Assembly: GCA_036927565.1 (NCBI GenBank)
Contig: JAYESD010000005.1
Span: 89,320,301-89,384,300 of the forward strand
Source of the DNA: Tuctoria greenei
Taxonomy: Eukaryota; Streptophyta; Magnoliopsida; Poales; Poaceae
Reading direction: 5' to 3'
DNA length: 64,000 nt
Under the pieces are notes generated by a model. The model saw only the letters and a list, made by a program, of their open reading frames with translations. It was not told where the DNA came from and did no database searches. Numbering within the stretch: position 1 is the first letter of the stretch; every line of letters begins with the position of its first letter. Shown piece by piece: positions 1 to 9,880 of the stretch. The position numbers were made by a program, and so were the translations under genes.

Positions 1-663
1 CTAAGCAAGAGAACGTGTTCAAGTCTTGAGGAGAAATCAATTGAGCTCAAGGATGAACTTGGGAACTTGACAAAAGTTAACAAGATCCTTGAGACTCAAG
101 TTGGGTCCCTTAAGAACAATGTAGCCTCTTCCTCCAAGAGCTCAACCTCCTCAAAGGCCTCATCCAATGCAACCATGCCTTGCAAGTGCTCTAACTTAAT
201 CCTTAAACTTAAGGATGAACTGAACTTAGCGCAAGGCAAGCAAGCACCTAAGGGTGCCATCTTTGACAAGGAGAAGGTGGCGTATGCACGAAGTGCATAC
301 ACCAAAACAAGACCTCCCCATGTCAAGGATGGTCTTGGCTATACTAGAAGTGGTAGGCACAATGCCAAAACCTCCAAGTATGGCAAAGACATGATTGTCT
401 TTGTTAAGGGAAGTTCATCTACAACTAAAATTGAGAAGAACACATCCACTAGCAACAAAATGCCTAAATCTGAACCGCATCCTCTATTTCATGATTTTGA
501 TGCTTCTTATGTGCTTATGAGGAACAAATATGGCAAGGTGTTTTTTGCTAGATATGTTGGGCCACTACGCAAGAGCCCCAAGCCTTGCGTGTGGGTGCCC
601 AAATGCCTTACCACTAACGTCAAAGGACCCAACTCCGCTTGGGTACCTAAAAGGAAGGCATAA
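1..663 (+). CDS. gag: copia gag, C-terminal part (SIRE type)
   Basis: The frame is open from the first base of the window to a TAA at 661-663, so this is the C-terminal 220 codons of a longer protein. It is rich in Lys and Ser. The last third has the WVPK motif twice, separated by a short linker (residues around VWVPKCL and AWVPKRK), a pattern I associate with the end of gag in SIRE/Opie-like elements. Gag forms the cytoplasmic virus-like particle. The CCHC zinc knuckle expected upstream is not in the window. The stop is followed 13 bases later by the opening of pol in a different frame, so pol would need recoding, splicing or an independent start. No frame-disrupting damage is visible in this part. 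Confidence 0.8.
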   Translation, partial: LSKRTCSSLEEKSIELKDELGNLTKVNKILETQVGSLKNNVASSSKSSTSSKASSNATMPCKCSNLILKLKDELNLAQGKQAPKGAIFDKEKVAYARSAYTKTRPPHVKDGLGYTRSGRHNAKTSKYGKDMIVFVKGSSSTTKIEKNTSTSNKMPKSEPHPLFHDFDASYVLMRNKYGKVFFARYVGPLRKSPKPCVWVPKCLTTNVKGPNSAWVPKRKA

Positions 664-676
664 TCTTGTTTTGTAG

Positions 677-3600
677 GCATACTCCTCCGGTGGTTCCAAA
701 TGGGTGCTCGATAGTGGGTGCACAAACCACATGACCGGAGAGAGGACGATGTTCGAGGAGTATGAAGAACACGATGATCCAAATGAAGGAATCCTCTTTG
801 GAGACAATAGCCGAGGAAAAATCCTTGGCTCCAGTAAAATTGTCATCTCCCCTCAACACACTCTTTCTAGCATTCTACACATTGATTCTTTAGACTATAA
901 CCTCTTGTCCATATCACAACTATGTGACAAGGGTTATAATTGTGTTTTCACTAATGAGGGTGTGAGCGTCCTTAGAAGAAGTGATAACTCAGTCGCTTTT
1001 AAGGGTGTGCTCAAGAGAAAGCTTTATCTTGTGGACTTTGCGTCGGATAAAGCTCAACTTGACACATGCTTAATGGCGAAAACCAACATGCGATGGCTTT
1101 GGCATAGACGGCTGGCCCATGTTGGCATGAGGAACTTACAAAAGCTTCTTAAGGGCGATCACATCCATGGCTTGAAGAATGTTGTCTTCGAAAAAGACAG
1201 GCCATGTAGTGCGTGCCAAGCGGGGAAGCAAGTAGGAGCTCAACATCCCTCCAAGAACATTATGACGACAACAAGACCGTTGGAGCTGCTACACATGGAC
1301 CTTTTCGGGCCAATAACCTACATAAGCATTGGCGGTAATAAATATGGTCTTGTTATTGTTGATGACTTTTCTCGCTTCACTTGGGTGCTTTTCTTGCATG
1401 ATAAGGGTGAAACCCATGGTGTCCTCAAGAGGTTCTTGAGGAGAGCTCAAAATGAGTTCGCCTCAAGAATCAAAGCTATAAGAAGTGACAACGACACCGA
1501 GTTCAAAAGCACTCAAGTAGAAGAATTCTTGGATGAGGAAGGCATCGAGCATGAATTTTCAGCTCCATACTCCCCTCAACAAAACGGGGTGGCGGAACGG
1601 AAGAACAGAACACTCATCGAGATGTCAAGGACAATGCTTGATGAGTACAAGACATCGGATCGGTTTTGGGCGGAGGCAGTTAACACCGCTTGCCACACCG
1701 TCAATCGATTATACCTCCACCGCCTCCTCAAGAAGACTCTCTACGAGCTTCTAGTTGGTAAGAAACCCAATGTCTCTTATTTTCGTGTTTTTGGGAGCAA
1801 GTGTTATATTCTCAACAAGAAGCCTAGGACTTCAAAGTTTGCTTCAAAGTCCGATGAGGTTTTCTTGCTTGGCTATGACTCAAACACTCACGCCTACCGT
1901 GTCTTCAACAAAACCTCTGGAATTGTTCAAATAACACGCGACGTGGTGTTTGATGAAACTAATGGCTCCCAAGTGGAGCAAGTTGATCAAAGTGTGCTAG
2001 ATCAAGAAGACTCTCCACAAGAAGCACTTAGGAGAATGGCACTTGGAGATGTTCGACCACAAGAACAACCTCAATGCTCAAGTGACCAATTACAAGATGA
2101 TGCAAGTACTCCTCCATGTGATCAAGTTGTCGACGGTCAAATAGGACCTCAAAACGACCAAGAAGATGAAATTCAAGGGAGAGGCACTCATCAAGGGGGA
2201 GATCAAGAAGAATAAGAAGAAGATGATGACTCAAGAGCTCAACCTCCACATCCTCACGTACATCAAAGTGTTCAACGGGATCACCCCGTTGACAACATAC
2301 TAGGAGACATTACTAAAGGGGTAATCACTCATTCTCGTGTTGCAAACTTTTGTGAACATTACTCCTTTGTCTCTTCTTTGGAGCCCCATAGGGTTGAAGA
2401 TGCCTTGAGAGATCCGGATTGGGTGGTGGCCATGCAAGAGGAGCTTAACAACTTCGAGAGGAACAAAGTTTGGGAGCTTGTCAAGAGTCCACAAGCAAAT
2501 GTTGTAGGCACCAAGTGGGTGTTCCGCAACAAGCAAGATGAACATGGTGTTGTGACAAGGAACAAGGCACGACTTGTGGCCAAGGGTTACTCACAAGTCG
2601 AAGGTTTGGATTTTGATGAAACCTTTGCTCCCGTAGCTAGGTTAGAGTCAATTCGAATATTACTTGCCTTTGCCACTCACCATGATTTTAAACTCTATCA
2701 AATGGACGTCAAGAGTGTGTTCCTAAATGGCCCAATCAAGGAGGAAGTATATGTGGAGTAACCACCGGGCTTTGAAGATCAAGAATTCCCAAACCATGTC
2801 TTCAAATTGCGTAAGGCTCTCTATGGCCTCAAACAAGCTCCTAGAGCTTGGTATGAGTGTCTTAGAGACTTTCTAAGTGAAAATGGTTTTAAGATAGGAA
2901 AAGCTGATTACACTCTATTTACGAAGCACTTCAATGATGATCTTTTTGTGTGCCAAATATATGTCGATGACATTATATTTGGTTCTACTAACAAAGTGTT
3001 TTGTGATGAGTTTTCAAAGATTATGACGGAAAGATTTGAGATGTCCATGATGGGGGAGTTGAAGTTCCTTTTAGGTTTCCAAGTCAAGCAACTCAAAGAA
3101 GGCATGTTCATAAGTCAAACAAAGTACACTCAAGACATATTGAAGAAGTTTGACATGGACAAGGCCAAACCCATTAAGACCCCTATGACGAAGAATGGAC
3201 ACCTAGACCTCAACGAAGATGGTCCAAGTGTGGACCAAAAGGTATATCGTTCCATGATTGGGTCCCTATTATATCTTTGTGCATCTAGACCGGATATCAT
3301 GCTTAGTGTGTGTATGTGTGCACGGTTTCAAGCTGCACCAAAGGTGTGTCATTTGACCGTCGTGAAGAGAATTCTTAGATATCTAGTTCACACACCGAGC
3401 CTAGGACTTTGGTACCCCAAAGGATCCAAGTTCAACCTCATTGGTTATTCCGATGCGGATTATGCGGGGTGCAAAGTTGATAGAAAGAGCACATCCGGGA
3501 CATGCCAATTCTTGGGTAGATCATTAGTGTCTTGGTCCTCTAAGAAACAAAATTCCATTGCTCTCTCCATAGCCGAAGCGGAGTACGTCGCAGCCAGAAG

Positions 3601-3913
3601 TTGTTGTGCACAACTTCTGTGGATGAGACAAACTGTAAGGGATTATGGTATAAACTTGCGTCATATCCCTCTCCTATGTGACAATGAGAGCGCCATCAAA
3701 ATAACCCATAATCCAGTTGAGCATTCAAGGACCAAACACATAGACATTAGACACCACTTCTTGAGAGATCATTCCTTAAAAGGGGATATAGTGATTTCCC
3801 ATGTGAGAATCGAGAACCAACTAGCCGACATATTCACCAAGCCACTAGATGAGAAGCGATTTTGTGAGCTTAGGAGTGAGCTCAATATCTTAGATTCTCG
3901 AAATGTGGCTTGA
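677..3913 (+). pseudogene. pol: copia pol (protease-integrase-RT-RNase H), two nonsense codons
   Basis: One reading frame runs from just after a TAG at 674-676 to a TGA at 3911-3913, broken only by TAA at 2213-2215 and TAA at 2759-2761. Domains in order: aspartic protease with DSGC at about 707-718; an HHCC zinc finger (about 1093-1215) ahead of integrase; the integrase triad Asp at 1298, Asp at 1487 and Glu at 1595, with the family's 35-residue D-E spacing; reverse transcriptase from about 2380 with YVDD at 2960-2971; RNase H from about 3420 (SDADY, then SAEAEY). The second stop replaces a residue just before the PPGF motif of RT. The first lies in the acidic linker between integrase and RT. 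Two point changes and no frameshift over 3.2 kb suggest a fairly young insertion. Confidence 0.9.
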
Positions 3914-4828
3914 AACTTGCACATCTGAATGTTTACTTATGCCTTGTTCAAAAGAATGCATGTTGTTGGAAAACTCTCTCTATCTCAATTTTCTCCTAAA
4001 TATTTGAAAAACTAGTGACTTTGTGAGTCATGGTCATAGTTTGAATGTTGATTGCTTACTGACCATATTCATAAGGTTTTGTTGTGCAATATGTCCATAA
4101 GGATCTTTTATAGTGGCTAAAACTCGAATGTATATGTTTTCAGCCTCCTAGGACCGGACTAGTCCGCCCTATGGCCGGACAAGTCCGGATCCGGTCTGGT
4201 CCGGGTCTAGTCCGCTGACCGGACTAGTCCGGCTCCCCTACCGGACTAGTCCGGCCCCTGGGGACTTAAACCCCCCAGGAACCGACCGACCCCTCCACTT
4301 CCTCATCTGAGTTCTCTCTCTTCCACGCGCACGAAACCGCCCCCTTTCGACGATTTTTGATTCCAACCACCAAAAACAGATTCCAATCCGTGCATTGGAC
4401 TCCTTGGAGGCAAGGGAGACCTTTCCCAAACATCCTCGACGCGATCCCTCCCCGATCTCGTCGATTCTTTAGATTTGAAGAGGTATTCCTCCTTTTTCAA
4501 AAACTAGCCTCATTCTTGATTCAGTAAGTTTTTGGTAGATGCCTCTTCATTAAAGTTGTTTCTAGTGACCTTGTGCTCATAGCCTAGGAGTATTGCGACT
4601 TGATTCCAAATTTCTCGAAAAACCGTTAGAGTTAGGGTTTAGCCTGTGCAACCCGGACTAGTCCGGTGCCAGGCGAACTAGTCCGCCTGGCAGACTAGTC
4701 CGCCCCTAGAGCGGACAAGTCCAGTCTGCACAGGTCAAACTCACACTTTGGCTGTGTTTCGTGAATTCTTTCGCATTATTCCAACTCCTTGACCTTCTAT
4801 CTTATGGACTCTATTCCTTTCAGCTAAA
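3914..4828 (+). other. pol-env spacer with repeated CGGACTAGTCCG palindromes
   Basis: This stretch has no convincing ORF. It holds two clusters (about 4150-4260 and 4650-4735) of the 12-base palindrome CGGACTAGTCCG and near copies such as CGGACAAGTCCG; perfect copies start at 4155, 4220, 4242 and 4654. The same palindrome recurs through the LTR at 7.4-8.7 kb. The second cluster ends about 95 bases upstream of the next ORF start. Whether the clusters regulate that ORF is unknown. Confidence 0.75.
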
Positions 4829-6631
4829 ATGGCCGCTCCTTGCCGTTCCGCTTCTCCTCCCACTGAACCCGAGTGGGAGGCGGAGCAACTCCGTCTCGCC
4901 GAAGAACGAGCAAGAGCCGAAGTTGAGGCTGCGGAGAAGTATCTCGAGCAGCATGTAAGAGCGCAAGCAGCCAAGAAGCAACAAGCTGCTCGGGCTGCCG
5001 CGTTGGCCTACGACGAGGATGAAGCAATGGCTCAGGCCATTGAGGAGTCACGGAAGGATCTCCGGAAGAAGAAGCGAGAGGAGCGTGAAGCTCACAACTC
5101 TCAGGCGGCTGCTGCACAAGTCTCCAAGAGAAAGAGACTTGTGACACTTGGAGAGAAGGACAAGGGCAAGGAACCAGCACAAGAAGACTTTGCTGAACGC
5201 CGGATCGAGAGAGATCCGAAGAAGGGAAAGGCCCCGGCTCCTGCTGAGCCAAAGAAAAAGAAGGCCTCAGTGAAGGCCTCGGCTGTGAAGGCAAAGGGCA
5301 TTGCTATCAAGGAGAAGGGGAAAGCCAAACCGATTGGTCCCCTGGAAGTGCACACTCCCGAGAGGAATCCAAACAGGCAGCGTGACATAGCTGCAAATAT
5401 CTTTCATGGAAAGGGAGCTGAAAAGGCAAGAAGGCTCCGGACGGACAAGGTGTATAAGTATGAAAGGAGCATCGCCGACCCTCGGTTTTGGTGCGACTTT
5501 CATTGTGATTACTACCGTCTGGTCTACCAAAGCATGAAGAAGCCTGTGATTGAAGCACAGTGGGTAGACTGGGAGTACATGGCAAAGAAGCAACACTCTA
5601 CATTTGACGCCGTCATTGAAGCTGCTGAGCGTCATGAGCTCAAGGAGATCATGGGGTTCAAATATGACTGGAACGTCGAAGTGATCCTACAATTTTACTC
5701 CACTATCTACTTCACCACCTCAGGTGACCGGAGAATCATATGGATGACGCATGGAGAGCAATACTCAGTCACTTATGTAGAGTTTGCCAAGATTCTGGGG
5801 CTTGAGGCACATCTGGATCATGAGATCATCATTTCCAACCTCAAGGCCATGGACCGTGATGATCTGGCATACATGTACCCCAATCATGTCCAATACAGTG
5901 CCGGATATGCTCGCAACATCAAGCCCTTCTACAGCATCATGAACAGGATCCTCAGAAGGACAATAGCACCAAAGGATGGTGATGCTGGAGTGATTCAAGG
6001 AAACTTGAGGCACTTGCTACTTCTTGTTGATGGGGAGGAGAAATTCAACCTCGTCGATTATATTTTCGACGATATCTTCAACATCTCGCATACCCCCAAC
6101 CGTGCTTGCGGGTATGCTCCCTACATTATGTGCCTCATAGAGAAGGTGTCGGGCTTGTCCTTTGTCAAGGACGTGTCGCATCGCCCGCATCGTCCTCAGC
6201 AACCTCCAAATGTGTCGGCTCCTCCGCGCCGGAAGAATGCCGATCCTCCATCTCGCCCCGTGGCGCCTCCTTCTCCGCCTCCACCTCAATCGATGAGCGC
6301 TTTCTTCAAGTGCTTCAAGGCGATCTTCACTTCCTGCCGGAAGCAAGAGATCCGAGCTCAGAGGGCACACAAGCGCCAAGAAAAGTATCTTAAGGCGGTG
6401 TGCGACAAGCTGGAGGTCCCTATGTCCTCTCCGGAAGTGAGTGACGGGGACATCACTCCTTTCCCCAACTTCACCGCCGACGAGCTCGCCCAGCTCCAAG
6501 AGGACGGAAGCTCTTCCCGGGCAGCTCCTTCGGCTCGTGCCTCCGACGATGATGATGAGGATCAAGAGGACCCGGAGGCCACGGAGTGCGACTCCCGCGA
6601 CGACGACGATGACGAGGAAGACGTCGACTAG
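4829..6631 (+). CDS. env-position ORF of the SIRE-type element (600 aa, function unknown)
   Basis: Intact ORF of 600 codons. I chose ATG 4829 because its context (aaaATGGC) is good for plants and the frame opens just before it. Residues 15-75 form a charged, probably coiled helix rich in Glu, Ala and Arg. Residues 80-170 are very Lys-rich. Residues 200-440 form a globular core (starting near TDKVYKYERSIADPRFWC) of a type I associate with retroelement proteins of grasses. A proline-rich stretch follows at about 450-490, and the tail from about 563 is a run of Asp and Glu. The position after pol is that of the envelope-like ORF of SIRE elements, but I see neither a signal peptide nor a membrane segment, so a fusion role is not supported. 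It stays open while pol has two stops. Confidence 0.8.
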   Translation: MAAPCRSASPPTEPEWEAEQLRLAEERARAEVEAAEKYLEQHVRAQAAKKQQAARAAALAYDEDEAMAQAIEESRKDLRKKKREEREAHNSQAAAAQVSKRKRLVTLGEKDKGKEPAQEDFAERRIERDPKKGKAPAPAEPKKKKASVKASAVKAKGIAIKEKGKAKPIGPLEVHTPERNPNRQRDIAANIFHGKGAEKARRLRTDKVYKYERSIADPRFWCDFHCDYYRLVYQSMKKPVIEAQWVDWEYMAKKQHSTFDAVIEAAERHELKEIMGFKYDWNVEVILQFYSTIYFTTSGDRRIIWMTHGEQYSVTYVEFAKILGLEAHLDHEIIISNLKAMDRDDLAYMYPNHVQYSAGYARNIKPFYSIMNRILRRTIAPKDGDAGVIQGNLRHLLLLVDGEEKFNLVDYIFDDIFNISHTPNRACGYAPYIMCLIEKVSGLSFVKDVSHRPHRPQQPPNVSAPPRRKNADPPSRPVAPPSPPPPQSMSAFFKCFKAIFTSCRKQEIRAQRAHKRQEKYLKAVCDKLEVPMSSPEVSDGDITPFPNFTADELAQLQEDGSSSRAAPSARASDDDDEDQEDPEATECDSRDDDDDEEDVD

Positions 6632-7143
6632 ACTTCGAGGTCGTGTTTCCCCCCTTCTTTTCCCTTTTTGGTGTCTTGATGCCAAAGGGGGAGAGATAGT
6701 TGGAAATCAGTCGGGAGAGATAGTCAATAGAAAGGTTGAGCAAGGGTTCTTGGGTGTGGAGTGTTGAGTGTAGTTCCTATGTGTAGTTCCTATGTTGGGT
6801 CCGTGGACATGTTGCACTCCTTTATTGTATTATCTATGTTATGTCAATCGCTTAAATTTGTGCAAGACCATGCTCTTAATGTTAAATATCACATATGATG
6901 TTTTGATTGTCTATCTTTTAATCATATTCATGCCTGTTATGTCTTGTCACAAACTGTTGAGCACAACACGTAGGCACCCCACCATAACGTGTGTGTGTAT
7001 GAAGGACTTCCTCAATCTTTCTTTTATGATGCATTCATTGAGGGGGAGTCACTCATACACCCGCACGTTATGAAAACCACAAATTTACACTCTTATATGT
7101 GAAGACTTAATGTGTTGTCATCAATCACCAAAAAGGGGGAGAT
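6632..7143 (+). promoter_or_regulatory. 3' untranslated region with three polypurine tracts
   Basis: Three purine tracts sharing a GGGGGAG core occur between the last ORF and the LTR: about 6680-6695 (CAAAGGGGGAGAGATAG), about 7037-7048 (TGAGGGGGAGTC) and 7131-7143 (AAAAAGGGGGAGA). The last directly abuts the LTR and must be the plus-strand primer. The other two may be auxiliary primers or relics of duplication. No coding sequence is recognised between them. Confidence 0.7.
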
Positions 7144-8798
7144 TGAAAGTGCATCTAGGATCCCCGTGGGTTTTGGATGATTGATGACGACAATTAAGTG
7201 ACTAATGAGCTCAGTGATCTTAAGCACAGGTGTGGACTAAGTGGAAGCACAATCCCTCAAAAAGGAAAAAGATGGAAACAACGATGTCAACTCGAAAAGG
7301 GAAACTAGGGTTTCTAGTGTGTCGAGTTTAGACTAGCCAAATGTGTGTGAGGATGTGTGTGTAAAGTGCATTGAGATCAAGTTGGGAGCTCAAAGCGGTT
7401 TAGAGGTCAAACCTATGGAGAGAAGAGAGCTAGAAGTAGTCTAGCAGTAGGGCCGGACTAGTCCGTGCAGGAGGCCGGACTAGTCCGCCTCTGGCCGGCC
7501 AAGTCCGTTTTCGGCCGGACCAGAAGGGTCTGACTGAGATCGGACTAGTCCGTATTGGGACTGACTAGTCCGTGTAGCCGTGAAGTGGGTTTTGGGGACT
7601 AAGTCCCAAAACCACGAACTTGTCCGTTTTAGTCCGGACCAAGAGGTCCTGACTAAGATCGGACTAGTCCGCCCTGGGGGCCGGACTAGTCCGGGTATGA
7701 GAGAAGTCGGTGCTTCAGAGACTATGTCTGGGAAGGCCGGACTAGTCCGCCCATGGGGCCAGACTAGTCCGTGGTCTTCAGACTAGTCTGTTTTCACACG
7801 GAACAAAAGGTTCTGTGTGAGATCGGACTAGTCCGGTGAGGGCCGGACTAGTCCGTTGTTGAAGTTACCGTTTGAATTTGAATTTTGGCGGGTAGTGTGA
7901 CGATTGCCGCGCAGTGCAACAGTTGTCAGAGGGGTCAGTGGTCCCCTAGGCCAGACTAGTCCGGGCTGTAGGCCGGACTAGTCCGCCCATCTGCTGAAGT
8001 CAGCAGTATGGGCTTGGGACCTCTATAAATAGAGGTCCCCTGGGTTCATTTGAACCATCCTTTGAGCAAATCGAAACCCTAGTGCCACCACAACAACCTT
8101 GAGCCTCCAAAAGCCTCCTTCTTGCCTACATTCCCTCTAAAACTAATTCTTGTGTGGATTAGGGTTTGGTGAGGTGAAGAAGAGGAAGAACACCGCTCTT
8201 TAGCTCTCGGTTTGATCTCTTGCACTTTGTGAATCTTTGTGATCTGCGGCTTGAGTTAATGTTTGTGATTTGCAATTGTAATTGTGGTGGGAGCCTCAGA
8301 TTGTGAGAAGCCCCAACGAATCTTGTATTCATTCTTTGTGATAGTGGAGAACCAAGTTAGGCCCGTGTGGTAAACTTGGTGAGGGAAGGGTTGTTGAACC
8401 CGGTCCTTTGTGGAATCCTCAACGGGGACGTAGATTCCTTGTGTGGGATCGAACCTCGGGATAAAATCCTCGTGTCACTTGTGTTCTTAGCGTTCATTCA
8501 TCACATATTGCTTCTAGGGTTAGCTTTCCCGGTTTTGCTCATCACCTTTGTTTTATTGTGATCCTTATCTTCATACTTGCCATATAACATGCTAAGGCTC
8601 ACTAAGTTACTCTAACAAACTTTGCATCACAAGAATTGGACTGAAACCTGTTAGAAACCCTTTTTAGGTTTTTCCCTGTTGGTGAACCGGACTAGTCCAC
8701 CCCTGGACCGGACTAGTCCGCCCCTGTGTATTAACCTCGTTTTATTAAGTCATTTGCAGGTCGATTAGCCTATTCACCTCCCCTCTAGGAAACTTCCA
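7144..8798 (+). repeat. 3' LTR of the SIRE-type element (about 1.65 kb)
   Basis: The left end is the TG directly after the polypurine tract. The right end is placed at the CA of AACTTCCA, after a CCTATTCACCTCCCCTC stretch that resembles the end of this LTR class; it could be off by a few bases because no second LTR is available. U3 contains about ten copies of CGGACTAGTCCG and variants (7454-7985). The core promoter is at 8024-8031. Downstream are an AACCCTAG-type leader and a T-rich region. Confidence 0.8.
8016..8039 (+). promoter_or_regulatory. LTR core promoter: TATA box inside a perfect inverted repeat
   Basis: TATAAATA at 8024-8031 sits in the middle of two perfectly complementary 10-base arms, GGGACCTCTA (8016-8025) and TAGAGGTCCC (8030-8039), separated by four bases. 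Transcription of the element would be expected to start about 30 bases downstream. Confidence 0.8.
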
Positions 8799-9397
8799 GT
8801 CCCTTTTTATAGGTGTCCCGAAATCTAATCGTTGCCGGCATTTAAAGTGTGGACTAGTCCAGCCAAGACCCTGGACTAGTCCACACCCGTAATAGTCTCC
8901 ATAGGGGCCAGCATGACAATTCTCAATGATTTTAATGTCTTCGATTGAGGGGAAACACCTTCTAAGAAGGCTATCGACACATACCCGATAGAGATATGGG
9001 TCATCCCATAGGTGTCTACAACTCTCATATCTAAGTCCTGGAAGGCCGGACTTGTCCGCCATAGTGGCCGGACTAGTCTATACATCCCAGAGTAGTCTGT
9101 TTTTGGCAAGACGAAAGGTTACTGTTGTACTTCAGACCTGTCCATTGTAAGGCGGACTAATCCATGGTATTAAGAGAGAACGGGTTTCTGAGGCTACGTC
9201 CCGTTGGCCGGACTTGTCCGCCCTAGTTGGACAGACTAGTCCGGTGTTTCCAGACTTGTCCATTTTTTGATGGACCAAGTCATTCTGTTGTAGTTCGTAC
9301 TAGTCCGGTGTGCCATGACCGTTTGAAATTTAAATGTTGGCGGGTACATCACCCTCTGCAGAGTGTGACGTAGCGTGGACCCAGTAGGCTAATAAAG
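8799..9397 (+). repeat. degenerate fragment of a related SIRE-type LTR
   Basis: Decayed copies of the CGGACTAGTCCG motif (for example CGGACTTGTCCG and GGACTAGTCC near 8850-8885, 9050-9080 and 9200-9245) are followed by a stretch at about 9318-9343 that matches the LTR at 7862-7890: a PuCCGTTTGAA block, then TTGGCGGGTA. The order of blocks is the same as in the complete LTR, so this is an older, more diverged piece. Both its ends are unclear. Confidence 0.65.
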
Positions 9398-9880
9398 TGG
9401 ATTTTATTGGCCTTATATGTATGAAGATACCAAGGAATTCATTCGCCGATGTTTGAAATGCCAAAAGCATGGAGGAATCAATGCTTGTAATTTCATGCCC
9501 CTCACATATAATATCCAAGTCAAATTATTTGATGTGTGGGTTATTGACTTCATGGGACCTTTTCTAAAGTTCTATGATTGAGAGTATATTCTGGTGGTCT
9601 TCAATGATGTATCAAAAAGGGTAGAAGCATTGCCTTGCAAAAATGCTGATTCCAAGCAAGATAGGAGAATGTTCCATGAGATCATTTTCCTACACTTGGG
9701 CACTCTTTGAATGGTTATAAGTGATGGAGGGCCTCATTTCATTGATAAGACCTTCCAGAACTTTATAAGGGAGCTTGGGGTCTAGCAAAACATTGTCACT
9801 CTATACCACGCACAATCAAACAGTAAAGCAGGACGTCCAATAACCAAATCAAGAACATTCTGCAAAAGATCATCTTGTAG
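9398..9880 (+). pseudogene. Athila-like Ty3/gypsy integrase remnant
   Basis: The translation starts GFYWPYMYEDTKEF and has the CLKCQK half of the HHCC zinc finger, then the first catalytic Asp in DFMGPF, EYILVVF, and the second Asp in SDGGPHFID, followed by a decayed HAQSN motif in place of HPQTNGQ. The block ends with a relic of NQIKNILQK. This order and wording fit Athila-type integrase. At least three in-frame stops are present and the region carrying the catalytic Glu is damaged, so the enzyme is dead. Confidence 0.75.

Larger units (their letters stand above)
1..8798 (+). mobile_element. SIRE/Maximus-type Ty1/copia element, 5' part outside window
   Basis: From left to right the window shows the end of gag, pol in copia order (protease, integrase, reverse transcriptase, RNase H), an extra ORF after pol, polypurine tracts and a long LTR. 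A third ORF between pol and the 3' LTR and LTRs over 1 kb are the hallmark of the SIRE/Maximus lineage. The LTR begins TGAAAGTGCATCTAGG and ends near CCCTCTAGGAAACTTCCA, both typical of the lineage. The 5' LTR and most of gag lie to the left of the window, so the target duplication cannot be checked. Pol carries two nonsense codons, so the copy is probably not autonomous. Confidence 0.9.

Noticed and set aside
6017..6685. 222-codon minus-strand ORF opposite the end of the env-position ORF
   Set aside because: It mirrors the acidic and Pro-rich codons of the plus-strand ORF, has no motif, and is explained by the GC-rich composition.
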